From Firmicutes bacterium ADurb.Bin300 (GTDB taxonomy: Bacteria > Bacillota > Clostridia > Oscillospirales > Acutalibacteraceae): a stretch of DNA of 64,000 nucleotides. Location of the stretch: the NCBI GenBank assembly GCA_002069015.1, contig MWBL01000004.1:1-64000 (forward strand), written 5' to 3'. The notes beneath the pieces are model-generated. The model ran no database searches and was not told the origin of the DNA. It worked only from the letters and a program-made list of their open reading frames with translations. A program made the translations under genes and the position numbers. Within the stretch, counting starts at the first letter, position 1. Each line of letters starts with the position of its first letter. Below are positions 1-8,470 of this stretch, piece after piece.

Positions 1-156
1 GTTGTCAAAACTTATTCTAACAGAACTCAATCACTTTTTCTATACTTTTGGTCTCACATCAATTGTAACACTACATTATATGCAATGTGTCTGCGGTAAA
101 AATGCTTTACTTTGAAAGGGCGTTGTTATATAATATGTTTTCGGAGGGATGATTAT

Positions 157-1338
157 ATGAGGTACACAGGTGTAACGGCAAGGGGAATTATTGCCCCGGT
201 TTTTCAGCAGGGGGATGACCTGGTTTCAGCGGTATGCAAAAGCGTTACCGATGCCGCAAAACACGAGAAATTTTCGCTTAATGACGGGGATATAGTAGCC
301 GTAACAGAGGCGGTTGTTGCCAGAACTCAGGGGAACTACGCAACATGCGCGCAAATAGAGAAGGATGTTCGTAAAAAGCTTGGCGGCAAGGATGTGGGAA
401 TAGTGTTCCCGATTCTCAGCAGAAACCGTTTTTCTGTAATTCTTAAGGCAATAGCGAATTCGTGTAAAAAGCTGTATATTCAGCTCTCATATCCCTCGGA
501 CGAGGTCGGTAATCAGCTGATAGAAATTGATGATATGGATAATAACCGGATAAATCCTTATGCGGACAGCTTTACCGAAAAGGAATTCAGAGAGATATTC
601 GGTAAAAATACGGTACATCGGTTTACGGGCGTGGATTATATAAAGTATTATAAAAGCTTTTCGGACAATATCGAAATTATTTTTTCAAATGACCCGAAGC
701 ACATTCTGAAATATACAAAAAACGTACTTAATTGTGACATTCATATGCGCCACAGGACTCAAAGAATACTCAGGCAAGCAGGGGCGAATCGCTCATTTCG
801 GCTTGATGAAATACTTAATTTACCTGTTGATAACAGCGGATTCAACCCGAAATACGGGCTGTTGGGCTCGAACAAGGCAACCGAGGATAAGGTTAAACTT
901 TTCCCCAGGGACACCGATTCCTTTGTAAACGACCTTTACAATGCCCTTAACAAGGTGACGGGAAAGAAAATCGAAGTTATGGTATATGGCGACGGGGGAT
1001 TTAAAGACCCTGTAGGCGGAATTTGGGAGTTTGCAGATCCGGTTGTATCGCCGTCGTACACAGCGCGTCTTGAGGGCACGCCGAATGAGCTGAAAATGAA
1101 GTATTTTGCAGATAATGAATTTTCTGCTCTTCAGGGGGAAGAGCTTGCGATGCAAATGAAAAGAAAGATTAGGGAAAAAGGCACGAATCTCATCGGTGAC
1201 ATAAGCTCACAGGGGACAACTCCCAGAAGAATAACGGACTTACTCGGGAGCCTTTGCGACCTGACAAGCGGAAGCGGCGACAGGGGCACTCCTATTGTGC
1301 TTATACAGGGATATTTTTCAAACTTTGCGACGGAGTAG
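157..1338 (+). CDS. CofE-like family protein (coenzyme F420-0:L-glutamate ligase fold)
   Basis: The 393-residue product resembles the F420-0:gamma-glutamyl ligase family (CofE). The N-terminal half has the family pattern: VTARGII near residue 6, GDDLV, then DGDIVAVTEAVVARTQG, and FPILSRNRF about residue 93. The C-terminal half carries VYGDGGFKDPVGGIWEFADP, as in the long Firmicutes version of the family. Archaeal and actinobacterial members add glutamate to coenzyme F420. Most clostridia are not known to make F420, so the substrate here is unknown and I infer only an ATP/GTP-dependent ligase of that fold. I chose ATG 157 because GGAGGG lies 8 bases upstream; an in-frame TTG at 112 has no such site. 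The 3' end runs straight into hairpin and heptad repeats. Confidence 0.75.
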   Translation: MRYTGVTARGIIAPVFQQGDDLVSAVCKSVTDAAKHEKFSLNDGDIVAVTEAVVARTQGNYATCAQIEKDVRKKLGGKDVGIVFPILSRNRFSVILKAIANSCKKLYIQLSYPSDEVGNQLIEIDDMDNNRINPYADSFTEKEFREIFGKNTVHRFTGVDYIKYYKSFSDNIEIIFSNDPKHILKYTKNVLNCDIHMRHRTQRILRQAGANRSFRLDEILNLPVDNSGFNPKYGLLGSNKATEDKVKLFPRDTDSFVNDLYNALNKVTGKKIEVMVYGDGGFKDPVGGIWEFADPVVSPSYTARLEGTPNELKMKYFADNEFSALQGEELAMQMKRKIREKGTNLIGDISSQGTTPRRITDLLGSLCDLTSGSGDRGTPIVLIQGYFSNFATE

Positions 1339-1339
1339 G

Positions 1340-1718
1340 GAAAACGCTGCGCGTTTTAAATTGCAAGTGGTAAATGGCAAGTGATATAAATTGCAAATGG
1401 CAAGTGGCAAATGGCAAATTGCGGGAGGGCTGCGCCCTCGGATTATAATGGACAATTGACAATGGAAAATGGACAATTTCAGGAGGACTGTGTCCTCACC
1501 CGATTATATTATATTTCTAAACTTAACATTATTTAAAGATGGGGAACAGGCGCGATTGCGCTTGTTCCGCTCTAATTTGCCATTTGCCATTTACCACTTG
1601 CCATTTTAATTGGGGTGCGGGTTTCCCGCCTTAAATTTGCCACTTGCCATTTACAATTTGCCATTTAAATTGGGGTGCGGGGCTTTTGCCCCGCCTTAAA
1701 TTTGCCATTTGCCATTTT
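1340..1718. repeat. Composite intergenic repeat: TTGCCAT heptads and GC hairpins
   Basis: This gene-free stretch separates two convergent genes. It holds blocks of degenerate heptads (TTGCCAT, TTACCAC, TTGCCAC and their complements) at about 1358-1420, 1574-1609, 1634-1664 and 1700-1718. A second motif of GGACAATTGACAATGG type lies at 1449-1478. Between them are short perfect or near-perfect hairpins: AAAACGC/GCGTTTT at 1341-1357, GAGGGC/GCCCTC at 1425-1439, GAGGAC/GTCCTC at 1483-1497, GAACAGGCGC/GCGCTTGTTC at 1544-1567, and GCGGGG/CCCCGC near 1677-1694. The same building blocks recur at 3586-3764 and 7888-8000. Some hairpins may terminate transcription, but the heptad blocks have no function I can name. 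Confidence 0.8.
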
Positions 1719-3446
1719 TTAACTTGCCTGCCGTAAATTAAAAATGTATGAGAGGGTGTCCGCGGAAAGCTCGAGATCAGGCTCTGCGCTTCCGATTTCG
1801 TACGCTTTCGGGTTAAGCGTCGCTTTGGCGTCGTCTATCATATCCGGAATTTCCAAAATCAAGTTTCTGTAACGTTCCGTGTTCTTTGTATCGCCGGTCT
1901 CGCCGCAGTATACATACGCTTTTTGCAATATGGAAAAATAGTTTTCGTACTCCTCTATGATATATTTAGCCGTGCTTATCGCTTTTCGGCTGTACTGTAC
2001 GGCGGACGAAAAATCCTTTTCCGAGGCCGCGAGGAGCGAGAGCGCGTCATAAGCCACCGTGACATACCCGTTTTGAGAGAGGATATGTTCGGCGGTTTCT
2101 TTGGCTTTTTCCTTTGAGGTCGTCTCACGCAAAACCATTATTTGCGAGTATGTAAGAGCGGGGTTGAGTTTAAGAGCGGTTTCATAATTGCCGCGGTATT
2201 CGCTCCATGCCGCCATAAAAAACCATATATTTACAGACGAAAGAAGAACGCAAAACGCGCTTACAGCGTTTTGGACAGTCTTCTTTTTTAAAACCGTTTT
2301 ATTTTTATTGCCGTAATCAAAGCAAAGTATCAGGATAAGGAAAACGGATAAAAATTGAAGGTCAAAATCAAAGAATAAGTGAGCGCAGATTATAAAAATC
2401 AGCGTTTTTTCCATGCCGCCCGTACGCTTTGAGAAAAAACTGAAAAGAACGGTTGCTATAAAAAGCGCGGCGGGGATAAAGCCTATGTCGAAGAGTATCT
2501 GTAAGTAATCGTTATGAAGATAAGTGTTGCTGTAGGACGCGCTCTGGAAGGAAAGCTGCATATAGCTGTATCCCTCATATCCGGTTCCGAAAGGATGCTT
2601 AAAAATAACGGGCAGGGCGTCTTTCCAGTAAACGGGTCTTATTCTGATCGTATCCGTTTTGGTAAAGCTCGTTAAAAATCTTGATATGTTTTCGGTGTTG
2701 TCGGTTATGAGCGCGTATGCGGCGGCGGCTCCGATAAATATAATAAAAGCCGGAAGAACATATTTTCGCACATTTTTTATCTTGACGCTGAAATACGCGA
2801 GCGTCAGCGCGAGAAGAACGAAAACCGTCCGGCTGCCCGAAAGGAAAATGCCGCCTGACAATAGAATGGTCAGCACATAAGGCTGCCATTTTTTCGGAAA
2901 AATATCCGATCGGTAAAAGAGTATAACGATGCCAGCGAGTAAAAACAGCGCGAAGGCGTTGGCGTATCCAAATCCGCCGTGAAGCCTGCCATATTCGTAG
3001 AACCTGTCCTTTAATAAAGACAAAAAATAAAGCGGAGCCGTTATGACGGTAAGAATAACGCCCGAAAACGGGACGTACATAAAAATGCCGCGTTTTTCCT
3101 CATCGCTCTTTTGGAATAGGATAAGCGTAAAAAGTAAAACAGGCAGGAATTTGAAAAAGCCCATGACGGCTCCGAAGCCGTTTACCGCCCAGAAGGACGT
3201 AATCAGATACGATAAAGCGAAAACCGCGACGGTTATCGAAGCAAGCGAGAAATAGATTTTCAGACCGCTGTTCTTTGAGGATATAACGGCTAAATATATA
3301 AGAAAAAAGCTTGAGACCGCCGTACAGGCATAAATCTGAAACCCGCCTGAAAAAAGCGTCAAAAGCAGTAAAGCTATGAACACAGGGTTTTTATAGGGCT
3401 TAAAAAAGCCTTTGCCGCTTATACGCCTTTTTTTCTTTTTGCTCAT
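1719..3446 (-). CDS. O-antigen ligase/polymerase family (Wzy_C-like) membrane protein
   Basis: The 575-residue integral membrane protein has about ten to twelve hydrophobic segments in its first 400 residues after a very basic start (MSKKKKRR). It shows hallmarks of the O-antigen ligase / Wzy_C superfamily: GGFGYANAFALFL around residue 160, GSRTVFVLLAL around 203, a large loop containing FGTGYEGY, and HNDYLQILFDIGF around 313. Family members join or polymerise lipid-linked glycans at the outer face of the membrane, so a role in capsule or cell-wall polysaccharide is likely. The C-terminal 160 residues are soluble, helical and TPR-like, as in several Gram-positive members. AAAGGAG lies 7 bases before ATG 3446. 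The stop codon sits directly against a heptad repeat block. No other glycan-assembly genes lie beside it, so the substrate is unknown. Confidence 0.75.
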   Translation of the reverse strand: MSKKKKRRISGKGFFKPYKNPVFIALLLLTLFSGGFQIYACTAVSSFFLIYLAVISSKNSGLKIYFSLASITVAVFALSYLITSFWAVNGFGAVMGFFKFLPVLLFTLILFQKSDEEKRGIFMYVPFSGVILTVITAPLYFLSLLKDRFYEYGRLHGGFGYANAFALFLLAGIVILFYRSDIFPKKWQPYVLTILLSGGIFLSGSRTVFVLLALTLAYFSVKIKNVRKYVLPAFIIFIGAAAAYALITDNTENISRFLTSFTKTDTIRIRPVYWKDALPVIFKHPFGTGYEGYSYMQLSFQSASYSNTYLHNDYLQILFDIGFIPAALFIATVLFSFFSKRTGGMEKTLIFIICAHLFFDFDLQFLSVFLILILCFDYGNKNKTVLKKKTVQNAVSAFCVLLSSVNIWFFMAAWSEYRGNYETALKLNPALTYSQIMVLRETTSKEKAKETAEHILSQNGYVTVAYDALSLLAASEKDFSSAVQYSRKAISTAKYIIEEYENYFSILQKAYVYCGETGDTKNTERYRNLILEIPDMIDDAKATLNPKAYEIGSAEPDLELSADTLSYIFNLRQAS

Positions 3447-3539
3447 CGCCGGACTCCTTTTCGCAAAATTAGATATTAGACGTTAGACCCAAAGGAAAAA
3501 CATCTTACGTTTTTAGATTATATATCGCTTAACCCGATA

Positions 3540-3764
3540 TTATTGGAGCGCGAGGCTTCGCAAAGAACCGCAAGCGGTTCTCTTTAAAAACGCTAAAGCG
3601 TTTTTTGCCCCGCCATAAACTTGCCATTTACAATTTGCCATTTAAATTTGGGTGCGGGGCTTTTGCCCCGCCGTTAATTGTCCATTCTCCATCGTCAATT
3701 GTCCATTACAATCCGAGGGCGCAGCCCTCCCGACACTTGCCACTTGCCATTTGCAACTTGCCAT
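3540..3764. repeat. Second composite heptad/hairpin repeat block
   Basis: The roughly 320-base gap between two minus-strand genes contains no gene. It has hairpins GAACCGC/GCGGTTC (3566-3581) and AAAACGC/GCGTTTT followed by T (3587-3606, terminator-like), then heptad blocks at 3609-3645 and 3736-3765. It also has a GCGGGGC/GCCCCGC hairpin at 3653-3671, an ATTGTCCAT-type block at 3675-3710 and a GAGGGC/GCCCTC hairpin at 3715-3730. The last heptad block ends exactly at the stop codon of the upstream surface-protein gene. Block order is close to that at 1340-1718, so the two look like copies of one composite unit. Confidence 0.75.
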
Positions 3765-6326
3765 TTAAAAACTCTGTAGCCCGACTGCGACGCGCAGTAT
3801 CTTACGCGCGTCGGAGATCTCCGACTTGCCGCTGCCGTCTATGTCGGCGGCATACGCCGCGGCGGGATTGCCGTCAAAGTTTTCGAGGTTTACGGCTACG
3901 CGCAGAACCTTTCGCGCGTCAGAAATATTTACCTTTCCGTCGCCGTCAACGTCGCCTTTGATAATAACGGTAAGAGAATCGAGGATTTCTTCGCCGTCCA
4001 TAAGCCTAATTATGCAGCCTGTGCCGACAAAATCATTGTCTTCGAGCGGTACGCCGTTTTTGTATATGCCGATATTCCCGCCGCAAAACTGCGAAAGCAA
4101 GCCGGCGGCTGTTGTTTCCTCGTTTACGCCGGTAAGCATGTCTAAGACGTGATCAATCGAGAGGACGGAACCGTCTGTCAAACTAAATCTTGAAAAACTA
4201 AAGAAGGGATATCCGTTATCGGCGGCGAACCGTTCAGCAGTCGAATTTTTATAACCGTGAACGTTGACCGTGGAACCGCTGACTTTACCGATAATCTGAA
4301 CCTCGGGATTGTAGAAGTAAATGTCGTCGGTATTTGCTGTCGGAAACTTATTCAGCTCGACCTTATCGGAATTGCTATAGTCCGCGGTATTCTCTTTAAG
4401 CGCTCCGTCATCGTTCCACGCGAAGTTTCCGAATTTAAGGGTCGTCACATTTACGGCGTTATAGAAGGAATCGGCGTTATACCGCTTTGTGTCAGAGGGC
4501 ATCGTAAGCTCTGTAAGAGACGTACAGCGACTAAAGATATCAAATCCGACATTCGTAACGCCGCTCGGCATCACAAGATTTTGAAGCGATGAACAGCCGA
4601 GAAAAGCCTCGCGTCCGATGCTCGAGAGATTATAAGGCAGCTCAATGCCTGTAAGCGACGAGCAGCCGTAAAACACACCGCCTCCGATACTCTTGACGCT
4701 ATTCGGTATTTTTATATTTGCAAGCGAGAAGCAGTCTCTAAACGCATCGCTTCCGATGCTCTTGACGCTGTTCCCAATCGTGACGTCCATAATCGACCTG
4801 CAGCCATAAAACGCACCGCCTCCGATGCTCTTGACGCTATCTGGAATTATGACGCCCGCAAGCGATGTGCAGTAGAAAAACGCTCTGTCTCCGATGCTTA
4901 TGACGCCGTCCGGAATATTGATGCTTGTAAGCGACGAGCATCCGGAAAACGCATAGTCTCCGATGCTTGTGACGCTGTTCCCGATCGTGACGCTTGTAAG
5001 CGACGAGCAGCCGGAAAACGCACTGCCTCCAATGCTCGTGATGCTGTTTGGGATAATGTATACCCCAGGTTTACCTTGCGGACAAAGCTTCAGCTCTGTC
5101 GCGTCCTTATCGAATAATACGCCGTCAATACTGCTGTAGTTCTTATTGCCTGCGCTCACATTGATTGCCGTAAGCGACGAGCAGCCGGAAAACGCATAGT
5201 CTCCGATGCTTGTGACGCTGTTCCCGATCGTGACGCTTGTAAGCGACGTGCAGTAGGAAAACGCACTGCCTCCAATGCTCGTGATGCTGTTTGGGATAAT
5301 GTATACCCCGGATTTACCTTGCGGACAAAGCTTCAGCTCTGTCGCGTCCTTATCGAACAATACACCGTCAATGCTGCTGTAGTTCTTATTGCCCGCGCTC
5401 ACATTGATTGCCGTAAGCGATGTGCAGCCGGAAAACACAGAACTTCCAATGTTCGTAACGCTGTCGGGAATCGTGACGCCTGTAAGCGAGGAACTGTCTT
5501 TAAACGCATAGTCTCCGATGCTCGTCACGCTGTTTGGGATTGTATGTGAACCGGTTTTTCCTCCCGGACACTGTATCAGCCATGTCACGTCCTTATCGAA
5601 CAATACACCGTCAATGCTGCTGTAGTTCTCATTACCCGCGCTCACATTGATTGCCGTAAGCGACGAGCAACCGTAAAACGCAGAATATCCGATGCTTGTA
5701 ACGCTGTCCGGAATATTGATGCTTGTCAGCGAACTGCAGCCGGAAAACGCAGAGTCCGCTATACACAGCGTTCCCGCTTTGACCAAGTAAGCGTTGCTTA
5801 TTTCGTATTTCGCTTTAATCAGGTGTTTGCCGATATATAAAACCCCGTCTTGCCAGTTAGCGCTGTTGTTATAGTAGGCGGTATTGGAAAACGCAGCAAT
5901 CCCGATACTCGTGACGCCGCTTCCGATTATAACGCTTGTCAGTAAATCGCAACCGTGAAATGCATTACCTCCGATGCTCGTCACGCTGTTAGGGATAGTC
6001 ACACTTGTAAGCGAAGAACAGTTGTAAAACGCCCAGCCTCCTATGCTCGTCACGCTGTCGGGGATAGTCACACTTGTAAGCGAAGAACAGTTGTAAAACG
6101 CCTGATATCCGATACTCGTTACAGGAAGACCCTCGATTATTTCAGGTATTTCAAGGCTGCCGCTTGCCGTTTGCTTGCAGCCGGTTATTACAATATAGCT
6201 GCTATATTTAGAATATGTCAGCACATCTTCCCAATTTGCCGCCAAGGCCTTTATGGGCAGCCCGTAAAAAACACTTAAAACAATTAGTAAAGATAAAAGA
6301 ACGGATAAAAGCTTGTTTGCTTTCAT
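3765..6326 (-). CDS. Secreted BspA-like leucine-rich repeat protein with C-terminal dockerin
   Basis: The 853-residue protein starts with a signal peptide (hydrophobic core at residues 8-24, AxA-like site near 29). Residues about 58-625 are BspA-type (LRR_5) repeats built on TSIGxxAFxxCSSLTSVTIP. The C-terminal 64 residues (790-853) form a type I dockerin-like pair: DVDGDGKVNISDARKVLR and DIDGSGKSEISDARKILR, both with Ca-binding D-x-D-x-D spacing. Dockerins bind cohesins on scaffoldins or the cell surface, and BspA repeats often mediate adhesion, so an extracellular binding role is inferred. Near-identical 81-residue blocks show recent internal duplication. No cohesin is encoded in the window. 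GGGGGTG precedes ATG 6326. Confidence 0.88.
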   Translation of the reverse strand: MKANKLLSVLLSLLIVLSVFYGLPIKALAANWEDVLTYSKYSSYIVITGCKQTASGSLEIPEIIEGLPVTSIGYQAFYNCSSLTSVTIPDSVTSIGGWAFYNCSSLTSVTIPNSVTSIGGNAFHGCDLLTSVIIGSGVTSIGIAAFSNTAYYNNSANWQDGVLYIGKHLIKAKYEISNAYLVKAGTLCIADSAFSGCSSLTSINIPDSVTSIGYSAFYGCSSLTAINVSAGNENYSSIDGVLFDKDVTWLIQCPGGKTGSHTIPNSVTSIGDYAFKDSSSLTGVTIPDSVTNIGSSVFSGCTSLTAINVSAGNKNYSSIDGVLFDKDATELKLCPQGKSGVYIIPNSITSIGGSAFSYCTSLTSVTIGNSVTSIGDYAFSGCSSLTAINVSAGNKNYSSIDGVLFDKDATELKLCPQGKPGVYIIPNSITSIGGSAFSGCSSLTSVTIGNSVTSIGDYAFSGCSSLTSINIPDGVISIGDRAFFYCTSLAGVIIPDSVKSIGGGAFYGCRSIMDVTIGNSVKSIGSDAFRDCFSLANIKIPNSVKSIGGGVFYGCSSLTGIELPYNLSSIGREAFLGCSSLQNLVMPSGVTNVGFDIFSRCTSLTELTMPSDTKRYNADSFYNAVNVTTLKFGNFAWNDDGALKENTADYSNSDKVELNKFPTANTDDIYFYNPEVQIIGKVSGSTVNVHGYKNSTAERFAADNGYPFFSFSRFSLTDGSVLSIDHVLDMLTGVNEETTAAGLLSQFCGGNIGIYKNGVPLEDNDFVGTGCIIRLMDGEEILDSLTVIIKGDVDGDGKVNISDARKVLRVAVNLENFDGNPAAAYAADIDGSGKSEISDARKILRVAVGLQSF
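4921..5406 (-). repeat. Tandem 243-bp intragenic duplication in the BspA-like gene
   Basis: Two adjacent copies (4921-5163 and 5164-5406) match almost base for base at an offset of 243, which is 81 codons and preserves the frame. Each unit encodes one large insert (SAGNKNYSSIDGVLFDKDA) plus two ordinary leucine-rich repeats. A third, more diverged copy of the insert lies near 5560-5650. Such in-frame repeats can change number by slippage or recombination. Confidence 0.85.
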
Positions 6327-6398
6327 TACAATGCACCCCCGTAATCATTCATGCTCTAGAGGTTGTTCGGATATTTAAGAACTTTAATTATTTTTTGC

Positions 6399-7028
6399 TT
6401 ACTTATACCATTTATCAAATTCCCAATCTATAGGGTTTTTATATTTTTTATTCTTTTTAATTCCATCTCTTATTCTATTTTGAAAGTCAATATAAAGATC
6501 GTATTCCCATCGGCTCCAGGTTTTATTTTCTGGAGTAATTTGAAAATCTATTTTAGCCTTAGTAATGATGTTACTGTCCACAGGAACGTGCATCCAATTT
6601 TTTATTCTTTTGAAATTTTCATCTTTATCCCAAAATCCCGTAACGATCATATTTTTTAACGTCATATTCAGCCATTTCTGTGCTTGACCGTAACAAAACG
6701 GTTCTCTGAGAATATCTTTTTCATTAAATTCCGTTATAACCCATTCACAGATTTCTTTATGTTTTTTATCGAATTCTTCTTCTGAACTGCATTTAAATAA
6801 TTCGTCGGTTATTTTTGAAACCAGGGAAGCGCATATCTCGCCAACAAATTCTTTTCTCTCCGCTATACTGTCCGTTTTATATTTTAATGTCCTACAGAAG
6901 TCACGGTACGCAAGCCTCGCGCACTTTAACAATGTTTTCTCGATATTGTTTTTGGCATATTCATATCTCATTCCAAATAACAGAAACCATAAAAATTCTA
7001 ACGCCTCTGGAGATATTTCCATATTCAT
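6399..7028 (-). CDS. Hypothetical protein downstream of a putative invertible promoter
   Basis: I do not recognise this protein. Starting at ATG 7028 (AAAGGT 9 bases upstream) it has 209 residues, mostly predicted helical, with no signal peptide or membrane span. A GQAQKWLNMTLK stretch around residue 124 followed by HVPVDSNII about 30 residues later looks like the conserved core of a family. The open frame extends to ATG 7097, but the promoter -10 box lies only 5 bases before that codon, so the upstream ATG could be used only on a leaderless message. The gene is clearly more AT-rich than its neighbours, which suggests acquisition. Its leader contains one of two inverted 26-bp palindromes next to the serine recombinase gene, so expression may be phase-variable. 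Confidence 0.6.
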   Translation of the reverse strand: MNMEISPEALEFLWFLLFGMRYEYAKNNIEKTLLKCARLAYRDFCRTLKYKTDSIAERKEFVGEICASLVSKITDELFKCSSEEEFDKKHKEICEWVITEFNEKDILREPFCYGQAQKWLNMTLKNMIVTGFWDKDENFKRIKNWMHVPVDSNIITKAKIDFQITPENKTWSRWEYDLYIDFQNRIRDGIKKNKKYKNPIDWEFDKWYK

Positions 7029-7059
7029 TTTTAAACTACCTTTTAAGTTTTTTAATTCA

Positions 7060-7085
7060 TTTTCAAAAAGTACACCTTTTGAAAG
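7060..7085 (-). other. Putative recombinase crossover site, left (inside gene leader)
   Basis: A 26-bp imperfect palindrome. On the minus strand the left arm is CTTTCAAAAGGT, the centre GT and the right arm ACTTTTTGAAAA. A 12+2+12 layout with a central dinucleotide is the form of crossover sites used by Hin-type serine invertases. Sixteen of its bases (7070-7085) are perfectly repeated in inverted orientation at 7196-7211. Confidence 0.6.
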
Positions 7086-7102
7086 TCTTTCTGACATGTA
7101 AA

Positions 7103-7130
7103 ATTATACCATATTTAAACTGAAAAGCAA
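7103..7130 (-). promoter_or_regulatory. SigA-type promoter inside the putative invertible segment
   Basis: On the minus strand, TTGCTT (7125-7130) and TATAAT (7103-7108) are separated by 16 bases, and the -10 box is extended (TGG before TATAAT). It points into the unknown gene ending at 6399. Transcription would start near 7096, before the ATG at 7028. It lies wholly between the two inverted palindromes, so inversion would turn it away from the gene. Confidence 0.65.
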
Positions 7131-7195
7131 CTCTTTTTTATAATTAATGGAAACATTCTGACAGTTTTCTTGTATATTACCGCGTTTTTCGACCG

Positions 7196-7221
7196 CTTTC
7201 AAAAGGTGTACCTTTTGGAAG
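7196..7221 (+). other. Putative recombinase crossover site, right (abuts recombinase stop)
   Basis: A 26-bp imperfect palindrome with left arm CTTTCAAAAGGT, centre GT (7208-7209) and right arm ACCTTTTGGAAG. It ends 4 bases from the recombinase stop codon at 7226. Read on the plus strand it has the same polarity as the 7060-7085 site read on the minus strand. The two sites are therefore in inverted orientation about 136 bp apart (centre to centre), the arrangement that gives inversion rather than excision. Confidence 0.6.
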
Positions 7222-7225
7222 CCTG

Positions 7226-8000
<775 letters not shown>

Positions 8001-8459
8001 CTACCCGTTATACTCCATCTTCTCCGCAGTCCAGCCCTTCAGCAGCTCATACTGCGCCTTCGCTTCGGCTTTCGCGCCCGCTAAATCGTGTTCCCTGTAG
8101 TTTCCGCATTCGGCGGCGGAGACGCCCGGAATGTCGTCCCCGTACTCCGAAATGAATTTGAGGGCTTTTACGGACAGCTCCAGCGCGGCTTTGTGCGAAA
8201 TGCCGCGCGTTAAAAAGTAAAAGCCGGTTCTGCATCCCATAGGTCCGAAATAAATAATGTTATCTTTGTGTTCGCTGTTTCTGACAAATGTTGCAAACAG
8301 GTGCTCTATTGTATGAATAGCTGCGTTATCCATAACAGGCTCAATATTGGGAAGACGCATACGCAGATCGTATGTGACGATATCCCCGTCAAGTCTTGAA
8401 ATATACATACCCCTTTTAAGCGAAGTGTGATTAATCTTAAAGCTTTCTATTTTTTCCAT
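8001..8459 (-). CDS. luxS: S-ribosylhomocysteine lyase LuxS
   Basis: LuxS cleaves S-ribosylhomocysteine to homocysteine and DPD, the precursor of autoinducer-2. The 152-residue protein keeps the metal site and catalytic residues: His49 and His53 with Glu52 in HTIEH, Cys76 in GPMGCRTGFY (the catalytic cysteine of the family) and Cys118 in AAECGNYREH as third metal ligand. Length matches the family. AAAGGAG lies 6 bases before ATG 8459. It is the last gene of the aroK-asp23-fakA-recG-luxS row, 11 bases after recG, so it is probably co-transcribed. It serves the activated methyl cycle; whether AI-2 signalling is used cannot be told here. Confidence 0.96.
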   Translation of the reverse strand: MEKIESFKINHTSLKRGMYISRLDGDIVTYDLRMRLPNIEPVMDNAAIHTIEHLFATFVRNSEHKDNIIYFGPMGCRTGFYFLTRGISHKAALELSVKALKFISEYGDDIPGVSAAECGNYREHDLAGAKAEAKAQYELLKGWTAEKMEYNG

Positions 8460-8470
8460 AACAGTCTCCT

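Noticed and set aside
112..156. Upstream TTG extension of the CofE-like gene
   Set aside because: ATG 157 has a strong GGAGGG site and matches the family N-terminus; the TTG has none.
1358..1718. Possible CRISPR array from short repeated TTGCCAT units
   Set aside because: Units are 7 bp, degenerate and contiguous with no unique spacers of constant length, and no cas genes are present.
4600..6120. Regularly repeated DNA in the BspA-like gene resembling an array
   Set aside because: The periodicity follows the coding frame of leucine-rich repeats, so it is intragenic protein repeat structure.
7070..7211. 16-bp inverted repeat read as a terminator hairpin
   Set aside because: The arms are 110 bases apart, have no U-tract and contain a promoter and the gene leader; each arm is itself part of a palindrome.
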